NCBI RefSeq assembly: GCF_025660475.1 | Contig: NZ_JAOUSF010000002.1 | Span: 434,001-498,000 of the forward strand | DNA length: 64,000 nt | Source of the DNA: Perspicuibacillus lycopersici | Lineage (GTDB): Bacteria; Bacillota; Bacilli; Bacillales; Caldibacillaceae | Direction of reading: 5' to 3' | In this document: positions 8,907-16,608 of the stretch, piece after piece | Layout: the number at the start of each line of letters is the position of its first letter | Position numbering within the stretch: the stretch's first letter is position 1 | The notes under the pieces: model-generated | The model's database searches: none | The model's input: the letters and a program-made list of their open reading frames with translations, nothing else | What the model was told of the DNA's origin: nothing | Made by a program: the position numbers and the translations under genes

Positions 8907-9488
8907 TCAAAAATCCCGCGTATGTATCAAATAAAACTGCTTCGCCAAAAACTCCGGTGTATACGGCATATCATTTTGCAGCCAGGATACGATTGTCCCG
9001 ATAAATGCGGAGGAATCATACCATAACAAAATATCCTTCTTCACCTTCAAAGGCGCAGTTTCTCCCCTTTTTTCTTCCACACCGGATACAATCCGATCCC
9101 GTATCAAAAACGTTAGTCGCTCGCGAAAGATGCCGATACCGTTCGAACCAAGTACCGTTTTGTAAAACTTCGCATTTTCCGCGATATATTCTAGTAGGTT
9201 GACAAAGCCGACTGGCCAATCACCGCTTTCTACTGGGTTTTGCCTTGTCGCGCTTTTTTCCAAAACTTCTGTAATGTCCGCGATCATTTCCTCTGTAAGC
9301 TTTTCGATCATGTCCGGAATATCCTTATAGTGCAAATAAAAGGTTACACGATTAATCGTGGCACGCTCGGTTAAGCGGTTTACTGATATTTTTTCTACAT
9401 CCATTTCCTGCAATAAATCGACAAAAGCATCGCGCAGCAACTTACGCGTACGTAAAACACGTAAATCGGTATGCGTTTTTTTATCCAT
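8907..9488 (-). CDS. TetR/AcrR family transcriptional regulator
   Basis: The frame opens at 9545, but ATG at 9488 (MDKKTHTDLRVLRTRKLL) follows AGAGGTGG, giving 193 residues. The helix-turn-helix lies at about residues 28-60 (ISVNRLTERATINRVTFYLHY), followed by an all-helical C-terminal ligand domain. The gene is divergent from the DHA2 efflux gene with about 200 bp between starts, and a palindrome in that gap is a likely operator. The usual arrangement is repression of the pump and of itself, relieved by a drug-like ligand. Confidence 0.9.
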   Translation of the reverse strand: MDKKTHTDLRVLRTRKLLRDAFVDLLQEMDVEKISVNRLTERATINRVTFYLHYKDIPDMIEKLTEEMIADITEVLEKSATRQNPVESGDWPVGFVNLLEYIAENAKFYKTVLGSNGIGIFRERLTFLIRDRIVSGVEEKRGETAPLKVKKDILLWYDSSAFIGTIVSWLQNDMPYTPEFLAKQFYLIHTRDF

Positions 9489-9560
9489 TTCATCCACCTC
9501 TTTAACAATCTCACCAATTCTGTCGCAAATTGCAAAAATAAACAACAGAAATATACAATA

Positions 9561-9576
9561 TGTAAACTATTTTACA
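9561..9576. promoter_or_regulatory. Candidate TetR operator
   Basis: TGTAAACTATTTTACA is a palindrome with 6-bp arms and a 4-bp centre, lying between the divergent TetR and MFS genes. Related half-sites (TTGTAAATTGTAA) follow about 15 bp to the right. Confidence 0.5.
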
Positions 9577-9690
9577 GATTCACCAAAATTGTAAATTGTA
9601 ATCATTCGGCATTCTAAATATAATTTAATTTATATCTTGTTAATTATACAACAATGTGTAAATAAAATATGTACTATTTTTTATGAAAGG

Positions 9691-11184
9691 ATGAAAAAAT
9701 TGAGCTTAGAAAGCAATTCGATAAAAAAGGGGTCCATTCTCACCATTATGATTATTGGTGCATTCCTAACGACCTTTAATCAAACGATCATGACGGTTGC
9801 CCTTCCTACGTTAATGGAGGAGTTTAAAATTGAACCTTCCACAGCACAATGGCTAACGACGGGATACATGTTGGTCAATGGAATACTCATTCCGATTACC
9901 GGATTTCTAATGAAACGATTTACTACTCGGCAATTATTTCAAAGTTCAATGGTTATCTTTCTGATTGGATCAATCGTAGCTGCCATCGCTCCTAGCTTTC
10001 CAGTCCTCTTAACTGGACGTTTAATTCAAGCAGCTGGTGCAGGAATTATGATGCCGCTATTGATGAACGTTGTATTATCACTTTTCCCACCAGAAAAACG
10101 TGGAATGATGATGGGATTTGTAGGACTTGCAATTATTTTTGCCCCAGCTGTCGGTCCGACAATCGCTGGTTACGTTCTGGAAGAGTTCCCTTGGCAAGCA
10201 TTGTTTTATGGCATGGTGCCATTTACTGTAATTATTATTATTTGTGGATTTATCTATTTAAAAAATATATCAGAAGCCACGAAAATAAAAATCGATGTTC
10301 TTAGTTTAGTGTTATCAACGATTGGTTTTGGGGTGTTATTGTATGGATTTAGTGAAGCATCTGGTTCGGAAGGATGGTCTAGTCTCGAAGTAATTCTTTC
10401 CCTTATCATCGGCATCGTGACACTTCTCCTCTTTACATGGAGACAATTAGTTTCAGAAAATCCATTTTTGGATCTTCGAGCGTTTAAATATAACATGTTC
10501 ACGTTAACCACGATTATTAATATTGGCGTGACAATTATGATGTATGCCGATATGATTTTACTTCCACTATACTTGCAAAATGCACGTGGATATACGGCTT
10601 TGGAATCCGGAGTAATGATGTTACCTGGTGCACTTTTAATGGGATTATTAAATCCAATCACGGGTAAACTATTTGATCGCTTCGGAGCAAAATGGTTAAC
10701 CATCACAGGAGTCGCGATCATTATTGGATTTACGTTAGGATTTACGAATTTAACAGACGCGACTTCCTATACTTTTCTAATCTTAATGTACACCGGCAGA
10801 CGAATCGGAATGGCATTCGTAACGATGCCATTACAAACCGCCGGATTAAACCAATTACCATCCAGTCTACACGCACACGGCACCGCGATCTCCAACACCG
10901 TCCGCCAAGTAGCCGGCGCCATTGGAACATCGCTAATCGTAACAATCATGACAAACAGAACCGCCACCCACCTAACCGAGATGATGTCACCAGCTACGGA
11001 AAAAGCATCCCTCGGCCACTGGAAAATGGAAGCTTCCATTCAAGGAATCGGTGATGCATATTTAACGATTCTAATCTTTGGCGTCATTAGCTTGGTGCTT
11101 GCATTCTTTATTAAACGGGTGGAGCAAGCGAAGGAGAAAAAAGTAACCGTTGATTTGAAAAGAACAGCGGATGCAGGAAATTAA
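9691..11184 (+). CDS. DHA2-family MFS multidrug efflux transporter (EmrB/LmrB type)
   Basis: About 497 residues with many hydrophobic spans, consistent with the 14-helix DHA2 group. Visible motifs include TTFNQTIMTVALPTL in helix 1 (motif D1-like), LTGRLIQAAGAGIMMPL, and motif C-like GLAIIFAPAVGPTIAGYV. Start choice is uncertain: the frame opens with TTG at 9637, ATG lies at 9691, and TTG at 9700 has the best spacing from AAAGGA. It should export drugs or other lipophilic compounds using the proton gradient. Control by the divergent TetR gene is likely. A strong terminator follows the stop. Confidence 0.92.
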   Translation: MKKLSLESNSIKKGSILTIMIIGAFLTTFNQTIMTVALPTLMEEFKIEPSTAQWLTTGYMLVNGILIPITGFLMKRFTTRQLFQSSMVIFLIGSIVAAIAPSFPVLLTGRLIQAAGAGIMMPLLMNVVLSLFPPEKRGMMMGFVGLAIIFAPAVGPTIAGYVLEEFPWQALFYGMVPFTVIIIICGFIYLKNISEATKIKIDVLSLVLSTIGFGVLLYGFSEASGSEGWSSLEVILSLIIGIVTLLLFTWRQLVSENPFLDLRAFKYNMFTLTTIINIGVTIMMYADMILLPLYLQNARGYTALESGVMMLPGALLMGLLNPITGKLFDRFGAKWLTITGVAIIIGFTLGFTNLTDATSYTFLILMYTGRRIGMAFVTMPLQTAGLNQLPSSLHAHGTAISNTVRQVAGAIGTSLIVTIMTNRTATHLTEMMSPATEKASLGHWKMEASIQGIGDAYLTILIFGVISLVLAFFIKRVEQAKEKKVTVDLKRTADAGN

Positions 11185-11209
11185 GTTTTAAATATCATTT
11201 CCAAATGTG

Positions 11210-11243
11210 CGCACCTTAATTGGCAATTTAGGGTGCGTTTTTT
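11210..11243 (+). terminator. Rho-independent terminator after the MFS gene
   Basis: CGCACC (11210-11215) pairs with GGTGCG (11232-11237), with additional TTAA/TTTA pairing in the loop, followed by TTTTTT. Array 2 starts about 30 bp later. Confidence 0.8.
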
Positions 11244-11270
11244 ATCGTTTGATTAATGGGGGTATGGTTG

Positions 11271-11993
11271 TTTATTGGGAAGTGGCGCGGGGACATGCTT
11301 TTTTTGGGGAAGTCCCCCGTGTTTTTTGGGAACCTGCCCGTGTTTTTCGGGAATTTCGCCACGTTTTTCGGGAACTTGCCCGCGGTTTTCGGGAACTACC
11401 CCGTGTTTTTCGGGAACTTCCCCGTGTTTTTCGGGAACTTGACCCGCGTTTTTCGGGAACTTGCCCCTGTTTTTCGGGAACTTGACCTCTTTTTTCGGGA
11501 ATATCCTCTGCGTTTTTCGGGAACTGGCTCGTGTTTTTCGGGAACTTCTCCTCGTTTTTCGGGAACTTGCCCCTGTTTTTCGGGAACTTCCCCTCGTTTT
11601 TCGGGAATCTCCCCTCTTTTTTCGGGAACTTCTCCATATTTTTCGGGAATCTCGTCCATTTTTTCGGGAACATCACTCGCTTTTTCGGGAACTTCCCCAC
11701 ATTTTTCGGGAATCTCGCCTATTTTTTCGGGAATCTCGCCTATTTTTTCGGGAACATCCACTCGCTTTTTCTGGAACTTCTCCGTGTTTTTCGGGAACTT
11801 GCCCTCGTTTTTCTGGAATATCCACACATTTTTCGGGAATCTCCCCGCGTTTTTCGGGAACCTGCCCCCCATTTTCGGGAACTTCCCCACATTTTTCGGG
11901 AACCTGCCCCCCGTTTTTCGGGAACTTCCCCACATTTTTCGGGAACCTGCCCCCCGTTTTTCGGGAACTTCCCCACATTTTTCGGGAACTCCC
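11271..11993. repeat. 21-bp-period tandem array 2 (core TTTTTCGGGAA)
   Basis: About 34 units carry the core TTTTTCGGGAA, separated by about 10 variable bases such as CTTCCCCGTG, CTTGCCCCTG, CATCACTCGC and CCTGCCCCCC. Most units are 21 bp; at least one near 11435-11456 is 22 bp, which shifts the reading frame (FFGNL becomes VFREL) without creating a stop. Open frames on both strands cover nearly the whole array and have no ribosome sites. The array lies between the MFS terminator and the GNAT gene. The variable positions are more G/C-rich than in array 1 and no clear 42-bp dimer is seen. Confidence 0.95.
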
Positions 11994-12066
11994 TCCAAAA
12001 ACAATTTGTACAATTAACACTTTTCTAACATAATAGAAATAAATACTATCAGAAAGGAACATGTGG

Positions 12067-12981
12067 ATGGGTTCTTTGGAGATTAGAAATTTTCAGCAAG
12101 CGGATATGCCGATGCTTGGTGCTTTTTATCAGGCGGTTACAAGTAATCGAAAAGTTGTGTTTTGGTGGATTGGGCCGGAGGAAAATTGGGGGAATGTGTT
12201 TTGTGCTTATGAGGATGGGCAAATGGTGGCAAAAGGACAGGTTGAAGTAATAAATGAAATGAAAGATGGGCAGTCACCAACTAGTAAACATTCTATCTAT
12301 TTAAATCTGAAAACATTACCGGAGCGCGAAACAGATAGTACACTACTTCGGGCAGTTTACGAAAAATTATATTCCCGGGCGTTAGAAATAAAGCAAAATT
12401 TATCCCCTACGCATCAAACGAACTTCTGTGTCGGGAATTTTGCCACCGAGGTTCATAACAATGATTTTTTCACAAAGGAATTGGGTTTCCTTCCGTTGAA
12501 TACGCTATATACAATGAGGCGGGATTTGCAGCAGCCAATTATACAAGTACAGCTCCCCGCTTCTAACATGCAGGGTAGCTTTTGGAAGATGGCTAGCACG
12601 GAGGAAGAGGAAGAATATTTAGCAGTGGAGGATGAAATTTGGCCAGAAGCGACACTTGGTCTGCGACGATTACACGAATACAAGGCAAATGAATGGTGGA
12701 GCGCAATCACGGTGAGAATGAATGACGAATTAATTGGTAGTGCAATGGCTTGGAAGGAAGAGGAAATTGGCATTATCGAGGATGTATTTGTCCGCAGTAA
12801 TTGGCGCAAGCGAGGAATTGCTACATACTTGCTTACCACCGCTCTAATATACTTAAAGGAACGCGGACTAACAACCGCACAATTAATGGTGGATACAGTA
12901 AACGAAACAGCATTGCGACTATATCAGTCTGTTGGTTTTGAAGTGGTGGAGAAAGAAAGAAGATATTATATTGATTTATAG
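12067..12981 (+). CDS. GNAT family N-acetyltransferase, two GNAT-like halves
   Basis: About 304 residues. ATG at 12061 is only 2 nt from AAAGGA, so ATG at 12067 (MGSLEIRNFQQAD) is preferred. The C-terminal half (about 165-304) is a clear GNAT domain with IIEDVFVRSNWRKRGIATYL, the acetyl-CoA-binding R/QxxGxG/A region, then VNETALRLYQSVGFEVV. The N-terminal half resembles a second, degenerate GNAT fold (SLEIRNFQQADMPML). The substrate is unknown. The gene begins just after array 2 with no obvious consensus promoter, so the edge of the array may lie within its promoter region. Confidence 0.88.
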   Translation: MGSLEIRNFQQADMPMLGAFYQAVTSNRKVVFWWIGPEENWGNVFCAYEDGQMVAKGQVEVINEMKDGQSPTSKHSIYLNLKTLPERETDSTLLRAVYEKLYSRALEIKQNLSPTHQTNFCVGNFATEVHNNDFFTKELGFLPLNTLYTMRRDLQQPIIQVQLPASNMQGSFWKMASTEEEEEYLAVEDEIWPEATLGLRRLHEYKANEWWSAITVRMNDELIGSAMAWKEEEIGIIEDVFVRSNWRKRGIATYLLTTALIYLKERGLTTAQLMVDTVNETALRLYQSVGFEVVEKERRYYIDL

Positions 12982-13029
12982 ATTTTAATACAAGCAGTTT
13001 TTAAAATTAATGAAAAAACAGGTGCCCTC

Positions 13030-13320
13030 GTGAAAAAAGTTCTCATGTATTTTTATCTAATCCTTCTTTTCATCGTATTGTTATACGCTATCTATTATTG
13101 GAGTTATTTTATCGAAAAACCGTTTACTAGTATTGATTTCGTAGCCCTTTGCGCCACTTTTCTTCTGTTGCCGATAATTCAATCCGTATTTCGTTTGTAT
13201 AAACGGTTTGGACCAGAGAGAAAAGCGTATCGAATCATTAGCTACATAACTGCATGTATGCTCGCGATTGTGGCTGTTAGCTTTATCGAACAGGACATTT
13301 ACATGTTTATGAGGGAATAA
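13030..13320 (+). CDS. Small hypothetical membrane protein
   Basis: 96 residues with a GTG start at 13030 behind AGGTG. Three hydrophobic segments are visible: about 4-27 (YLILLFIVLLYAIYYW), about 35-53 and about 72-87 (ISYITACMLAIVAVSF), separated by a basic loop KRFGPERK. I do not recognise the family. It precedes a 34-residue membrane peptide gene and a DUF1648 gene on the same strand, which suggests a small membrane-protein group. Confidence 0.65.
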   Translation: MKKVLMYFYLILLFIVLLYAIYYWSYFIEKPFTSIDFVALCATFLLLPIIQSVFRLYKRFGPERKAYRIISYITACMLAIVAVSFIEQDIYMFMRE

Positions 13321-13344
13321 TGATACAAATGGAGGTGTTGTGTG

Positions 13345-13449
13345 ATGTTAATAAAATTTTTCCATCAAATGAATCGCCCTACTCAAATCACAATGTTAAC
13401 AGGATCTATAGTATTATTGGCCGCTGGGATTGTCGCACTTGTGCTTTAG
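13345..13449 (+). CDS. 34-residue single-span membrane peptide
   Basis: ATG at 13345 lies 7 nt behind GGAGGTG, the best ribosome site in this neighbourhood. The peptide begins MLIKFFHQMNRPTQ, continues with one hydrophobic span (about 17-34, MLTGSIVLLAAGIVALVL) and ends with TAG at 13449. A longer overlapping frame from 13320 is a shadow in another frame. It begins 25 nt after the stop of the 96-residue membrane protein gene, so co-transcription is likely. It could be a regulatory or toxin-like membrane peptide; no function can be read from the sequence. Confidence 0.6.
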   Translation: MLIKFFHQMNRPTQITMLTGSIVLLAAGIVALVL

Positions 13450-13450
13450 G

Positions 13451-13488
13451 CTATACGTCAAATCGTACAATTGGCTGTTTTCGTATAG
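13451..13488. repeat. Inverted repeat CTATACG...CGTATAG
   Basis: CTATACG (13451-13457) and CGTATAG (13482-13488) flank a loop ending GGCTGTTTT. The 15-base string GGCTGTTTTCGTATA recurs at 24762-24776, again next to a TATACG arm. It may be a small dispersed element or a transcript-end hairpin; it has no T-run of note. Confidence 0.4.
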
Positions 13489-13593
13489 ATTGTTGCCATT
13501 TGTAAAAAGACCTTAGACTGAGCTGCATTAGAATAAAAAAAACGAACGGGGCAGGATTGAGAAAAAAGTTTTTAAGTATGAAAGGTGATAAAA

Positions 13594-14058
13594 ATGAAAC
13601 ATTTTAAAGTAACGCTTGTTATAATCTCCATTACGATCCTTTGCTACCATATTTTTAAGTTAGTCTACCTTTGGGCAGATATTCCCGAACGTATCGCAAT
13701 ACACTTTACTAACGACACTCCAGATAACTGGGGTCCGAAATACATCCTGTATATAATGCCTATTTTGGGTATTTTCATTTGGTTCCTTATTGGTTTATTA
13801 GTTAAAAAGCCAGAAAAATTGAACTATATCAATTTAACTGAAGCAAATAAAGAAATTCAGTTTTCAAGAACTGGAAAAGTAATGATACTAATTCAAAATC
13901 TTAGTTTTATATCCTTTATACTGGCTAACGAAGCATTGCTAAGGTTTTCAGTCGGAACCGATTCTAGTCTGCCTTTTATAATCTCGCTTACGCTCTTGGC
14001 TATTTGTTTTATTGCTCCCATTTATCTTTTCATTTGGGCATCAACATTGAAATACTAA
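13594..14058 (+). CDS. DUF1648 domain membrane protein
   Basis: The frame opens with GTG at 13585, but ATG at 13594 is better placed behind AAAGGTGAT, giving about 154 residues. The N-terminal half has the DUF1648 signature DIPERIAIHF followed by PDNWGPK between two membrane spans. Two more spans follow (FISFILANEALL, FIISLTLLAICFIAPIY). Related domains occur in SdpI-type immunity proteins and in YvaZ-like proteins, but this protein is shorter and no toxin gene is evident beside it. Membrane location is clear; function is not. Confidence 0.8.
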   Translation: MKHFKVTLVIISITILCYHIFKLVYLWADIPERIAIHFTNDTPDNWGPKYILYIMPILGIFIWFLIGLLVKKPEKLNYINLTEANKEIQFSRTGKVMILIQNLSFISFILANEALLRFSVGTDSSLPFIISLTLLAICFIAPIYLFIWASTLKY

Positions 14059-14089
14059 CTATTATCTAAATCAATTCAATATATTATTG

Positions 14090-14298
14090 TACTAACGGCT
14101 ACAATAGTGAAATTAGTGCCAGTGCGTTAGAAGGGCAAATCTCAAAAAGGAAGGAATAAGAATGGTTTATTTCGTTTAAGTATCACTCTAATATTTTGTG
14201 CTATTGGTTGCGTTGATCCAATAAGGATTAATGCTTCTTTTTTTGCTCTAGTACTAACGGGTGAGGATGGTGGAAAAATAGTTCCGTTTAAAATGTAA
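14090..14298 (+). other. Possible gene remnant between DUF1648 and the HTH gene
   Basis: Two short open stretches in different frames (about 14090-14158, then NGLFRLSITLIFCAIGCVDP onward, ending with TAA at 14296-14298) look coding-like but lack a start with a ribosome site. A single frameshift would join them. I see no recognisable family, and chance is a real alternative. Confidence 0.2.
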
Positions 14299-14334
14299 CA
14301 TATATATTGAATTATGTAATATATATGTTACAAT
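14294..14334 (+). promoter_or_regulatory. Promoter with long perfect inverted repeat (operator) of the HTH gene
   Basis: TGTAACATATATATT (14294-14308) and its exact complement (14318-14332) are separated by 9 bp. A plausible promoter, TTGAAT (14307-14312), 16 bp, TACAAT (14329-14334), lies within and at the edge of this repeat. The HTH gene starts 25 bp downstream, so autoregulation is the simplest reading. Hairpin formation in the RNA is the alternative, but most of the repeat lies upstream of the transcription start. Confidence 0.6.
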
Positions 14335-14358
14335 TAGTTTTAAGGAGGGATTTAACAT

Positions 14359-14562
14359 TTGGAGAATAAAGTTAAGATTGCTCGTACTCAAGTTAATTTG
14401 ACACAACAACAATTAGCAGAAAAGATAGGTGTCACTCGCCAAACTATTAGTTTGATTGAGAAGGGAAAATATAATCCAACCCTAAAATTGTGTCTGGATA
14501 TTTGTTATGCAGTTAACAGGACATTAGATGAAGTATTTTGGGTAGAAAGGGAGAATAGTTGA
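14359..14562 (+). CDS. Small XRE-family HTH regulator (YozG-like)
   Basis: 67 residues with a TTG start 9 nt behind AAGGAGGG. Nearly the whole protein is a Cro/CI helix-turn-helix: LTQQQLAEKIGVTRQTISLI, then EKGKYNPTLKLCLDICYA. It ends in LDEVFWV, as in the short HTH proteins commonly paired with a small membrane protein. Its stop overlaps the start region of the next gene, and a long operator-like repeat lies just upstream. It is a likely repressor of its own two-gene operon. Confidence 0.9.
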   Translation: MENKVKIARTQVNLTQQQLAEKIGVTRQTISLIEKGKYNPTLKLCLDICYAVNRTLDEVFWVERENS

Positions 14563-14993
14563 AAATGAAAAAAATTACAGATGAACGTTTAGTATTACAA
14601 AATTTAAAAAACATCCGTATTGCATATATCATTCAAACTGTTGGTATTCTTGGGATTTTAGGATATGACTTAGTTACAAAAGGTTTAGATGGGATGAGAG
14701 AAAATCCCCTATGGCTTGTATTTTTGATAGCCACTATTATTTCTGCATATTTATCAATGAGTATAAGCGCAGATCATGAAAGTAATAAAATTCACCCGCA
14801 AAAGAATCTAACTATTTCACTGGTGGTGCTTATTTTAATTTCAATTGTTGTTGGATTTTTTGTTTCACTTACTGATGGCTTCACAATAATAAATGGTGTA
14901 ATTATGGGTAGTATACTATTTATTTGCGGACTTATTCCAATAGTCTATATTTATAATCTACGAAAAAAAAGACAAGATGATAATGAAGAATAA
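14559..14993 (+). CDS. Four-span membrane protein paired with HTH regulator
   Basis: About 144 residues, translated from TTG at 14559 (overlapping the HTH stop) or from ATG at 14565. Four hydrophobic segments are visible: around 24-42, 50-68, 84-103 and 110-130, followed by a basic tail YNLRKKRQDD. The N-terminus MKKITDERLVLQNLKNIRIAY resembles small membrane proteins that travel with YozG-like HTH regulators. Function is unknown; the overlap shows coupled expression with the regulator. A terminator follows at 15055. Confidence 0.8.
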   Translation: MKMKKITDERLVLQNLKNIRIAYIIQTVGILGILGYDLVTKGLDGMRENPLWLVFLIATIISAYLSMSISADHESNKIHPQKNLTISLVVLILISIVVGFFVSLTDGFTIINGVIMGSILFICGLIPIVYIYNLRKKRQDDNEE

Positions 14994-15054
14994 TACGGGA
15001 GTTTTTCACTAACGGGGGATTAAAATAAATGACCAACATAATCAATTCAAAAAG

Positions 15055-15084
15055 CTTGAGGTTAAAATTTCCTCAAGTTTTTTT
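15055..15084 (+). terminator. Rho-independent terminator of the HTH/membrane pair
   Basis: CTTGAGG (15055-15061) pairs with CCTCAAG (15071-15077), followed by TTTTTTT. The same stem sequence is used in the terminator near 24.89 kb. Confidence 0.85.
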
Positions 15085-15299
15085 ATGTGCTATTTGAATT
15101 GGTTGGATTATGCATATTGCTATTTAACCTGTGAATGTGGATTTTTCCACGTTAGCTGAATTTTTTAATTAAAAATGGCTTCGTTTTTTGTAAAATGTTT
15201 ATCGCCCTGGTTAACGACACTCCAATTTTTTTGCATGTAAATAATCCATGTACTTTTTGCTAATTATATAAACATTATCCAAAAAGTGAGGGTATATTG

Positions 15300-15857
15300 G
15301 TGAATAACACTCAACATATCGTGAAAATCATTGATGAAAATGTAAACGAAATTGAAGCGCTTATTCAGCAAAAAGTTGATATATGGTTCGACTATATTGT
15401 CTTTTCCCCACTTTGGTGGTTCGGCGTTGCTTTTTCGATTATTCCATGGATTATTTGGATTTTTTTTCATAAAAAGGAAAGTAGAGATCGCCTGCTATAT
15501 TCAGGGTTCGTCGTCATGGTGATATCAATAGTCCTTGACGTTCTTGGGGATCAATGGGCTTTGTGGCATTACCGGTTTAATGTTGTACCGGTACTTCCCA
15601 CTTATTTACCGTGGGATTTAACGCTAATGCCGGTAACCATCCTGTATATATTGCAATTTAAACCAAATGCGAGCCCATTTCTAAAAGCTATTTTTTTCGC
15701 CTTGCTTACTTCCTACATTGGTGAACCATTCTTTCAATGGATGAAGGTCTATCATGCGGCAAACTGGAAATTTACCTATTCCGTGCCAATTCAGATGATT
15801 ATTTACTTCATCGCGCATTTTGTTAGTACTAGAAAAAATTTTTCGGAATTGAAGTAG
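15300..15857 (+). CDS. CBO0543 family membrane protein
   Basis: About 185 residues. The frame opens with TTG at 15297 and the adjacent GTG at 15300 is better spaced from GAGGG. Aromatic-rich membrane spans (FSPLWWFGVAFSIIPWIIWI) and the conserved-type segment YLPWDLTLMPVTILYILQFK place it in the CBO0543 group of Bacillus and Clostridium membrane proteins, which has no known function. It stands alone: 215 bp separate it from the preceding terminator, and array 3 starts about 70 bp after the stop. Confidence 0.8.
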   Translation: MNNTQHIVKIIDENVNEIEALIQQKVDIWFDYIVFSPLWWFGVAFSIIPWIIWIFFHKKESRDRLLYSGFVVMVISIVLDVLGDQWALWHYRFNVVPVLPTYLPWDLTLMPVTILYILQFKPNASPFLKAIFFALLTSYIGEPFFQWMKVYHAANWKFTYSVPIQMIIYFIAHFVSTRKNFSELK

Positions 15858-15924
15858 ATGTGTTTCCAAAAAAAATATGGGTATTGTATTAGGTTTTTTA
15901 GTATTCGTAGCAAAAATTTCTTAC

Positions 15925-16262
15925 CGATATTCTAGAAAATTTTGCGGTGATTCCCGAAAAATAGTGATAGATTCCAAAACTTTTTGTTACAGTTCCCGAA
16001 TTTTCTACCGGTATTTCGGAACTTTTCGACGTAATTTCCAAAAAGCACTCGCCAATTCCAGAAATCCTTGCTGCAATTCCCGAATTTTCAATTGATATTC
16101 CAGAACTTTCGGGGACCGTTCCGGAAAAACGTTTACTTATTCCCGAAATTTTCTCGGCAATTCCGGAATTTTTGTCGGTATTCCGGAAATTTTCAACCAA
16201 TCTTCCGGAAATTCCCGACACATTTCTCAAAATTTTATTCACAGTTCTCGAAAAATAGCTCA
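15925..16262. repeat. 21-bp-period degenerate array 3 (core TTCC[C/G]GAAAA)
   Basis: About 16 units with a 20-22 bp period. The plus strand carries TTCCCGAAAAAT, TTCCAGAA, TTCCGGAAAAAC and TTCTCGAAAAAT, the complement of the arrays 1 and 2 core but much more diverged. Several units contain the fully symmetric TTCCGGAA. Short open frames cross it on both strands. It lies between the CBO0543 and DUF4177 genes. It looks like an older or decaying copy of the same repeat family. Confidence 0.85.
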
Positions 16263-16410
16263 CCTACTTCCAATTTTTTTTGCACCACTCACACAGAAAA
16301 ATCATCCATCCTCCACATCGTTAAAAATCTGAATAAAGCAAAAACTAATGAAACTTTTTCCCCTCTTCATCCGTATATATAGTAGACAATCCTTCAAGGA
16401 GGAACAGCAA

Positions 16411-16599
16411 ATGTATGAATACAAATTCGTAAAAGTAGACCTTAGTAAATGGAATAGCGCTCCAAAAGATGATTATCAAGAAATTATCAACCAGCATGCC
16501 AATGAAGGTTGGCGATTGGTACAAATTTTTGCGCCTAGCACGAAAGGATACGGTTCCGCTGCCTATTTTGAAATCATTTTTGAAAGACAGCGAAACTAA
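16411..16599 (+). CDS. DUF4177 domain protein
   Basis: 62 residues from ATG at 16411, 8 nt behind AAGGAGGA. The open frame upstream to 16348 has no ribosome site and is rejected. The sequence [11 protein letters not shown], then [14 protein letters not shown] and YFEIIFERQ, is the compact DUF4177 pattern of a small alpha/beta protein. It lies 9 nt before the next gene, so the two are probably co-transcribed. Function is unknown. Confidence 0.88.
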   Translation: MYEYKFVKVDLSKWNSAPKDDYQEIINQHANEGWRLVQIFAPSTKGYGSAAYFEIIFERQRN

Positions 16600-16608
16600 A
16601 CGGGGACA

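Noticed and set aside
11256-12062. Multiple overlapping ORFs of 80-250 residues in array 2
   Set aside because: Frames shift through 22-bp units and remain open; they look like shadows of the repeat, not genes.
13320-13505. 61-residue ORF overlapping the small membrane peptide
   Set aside because: The 34-residue frame in another register has a much better ribosome site and a sensible membrane span.
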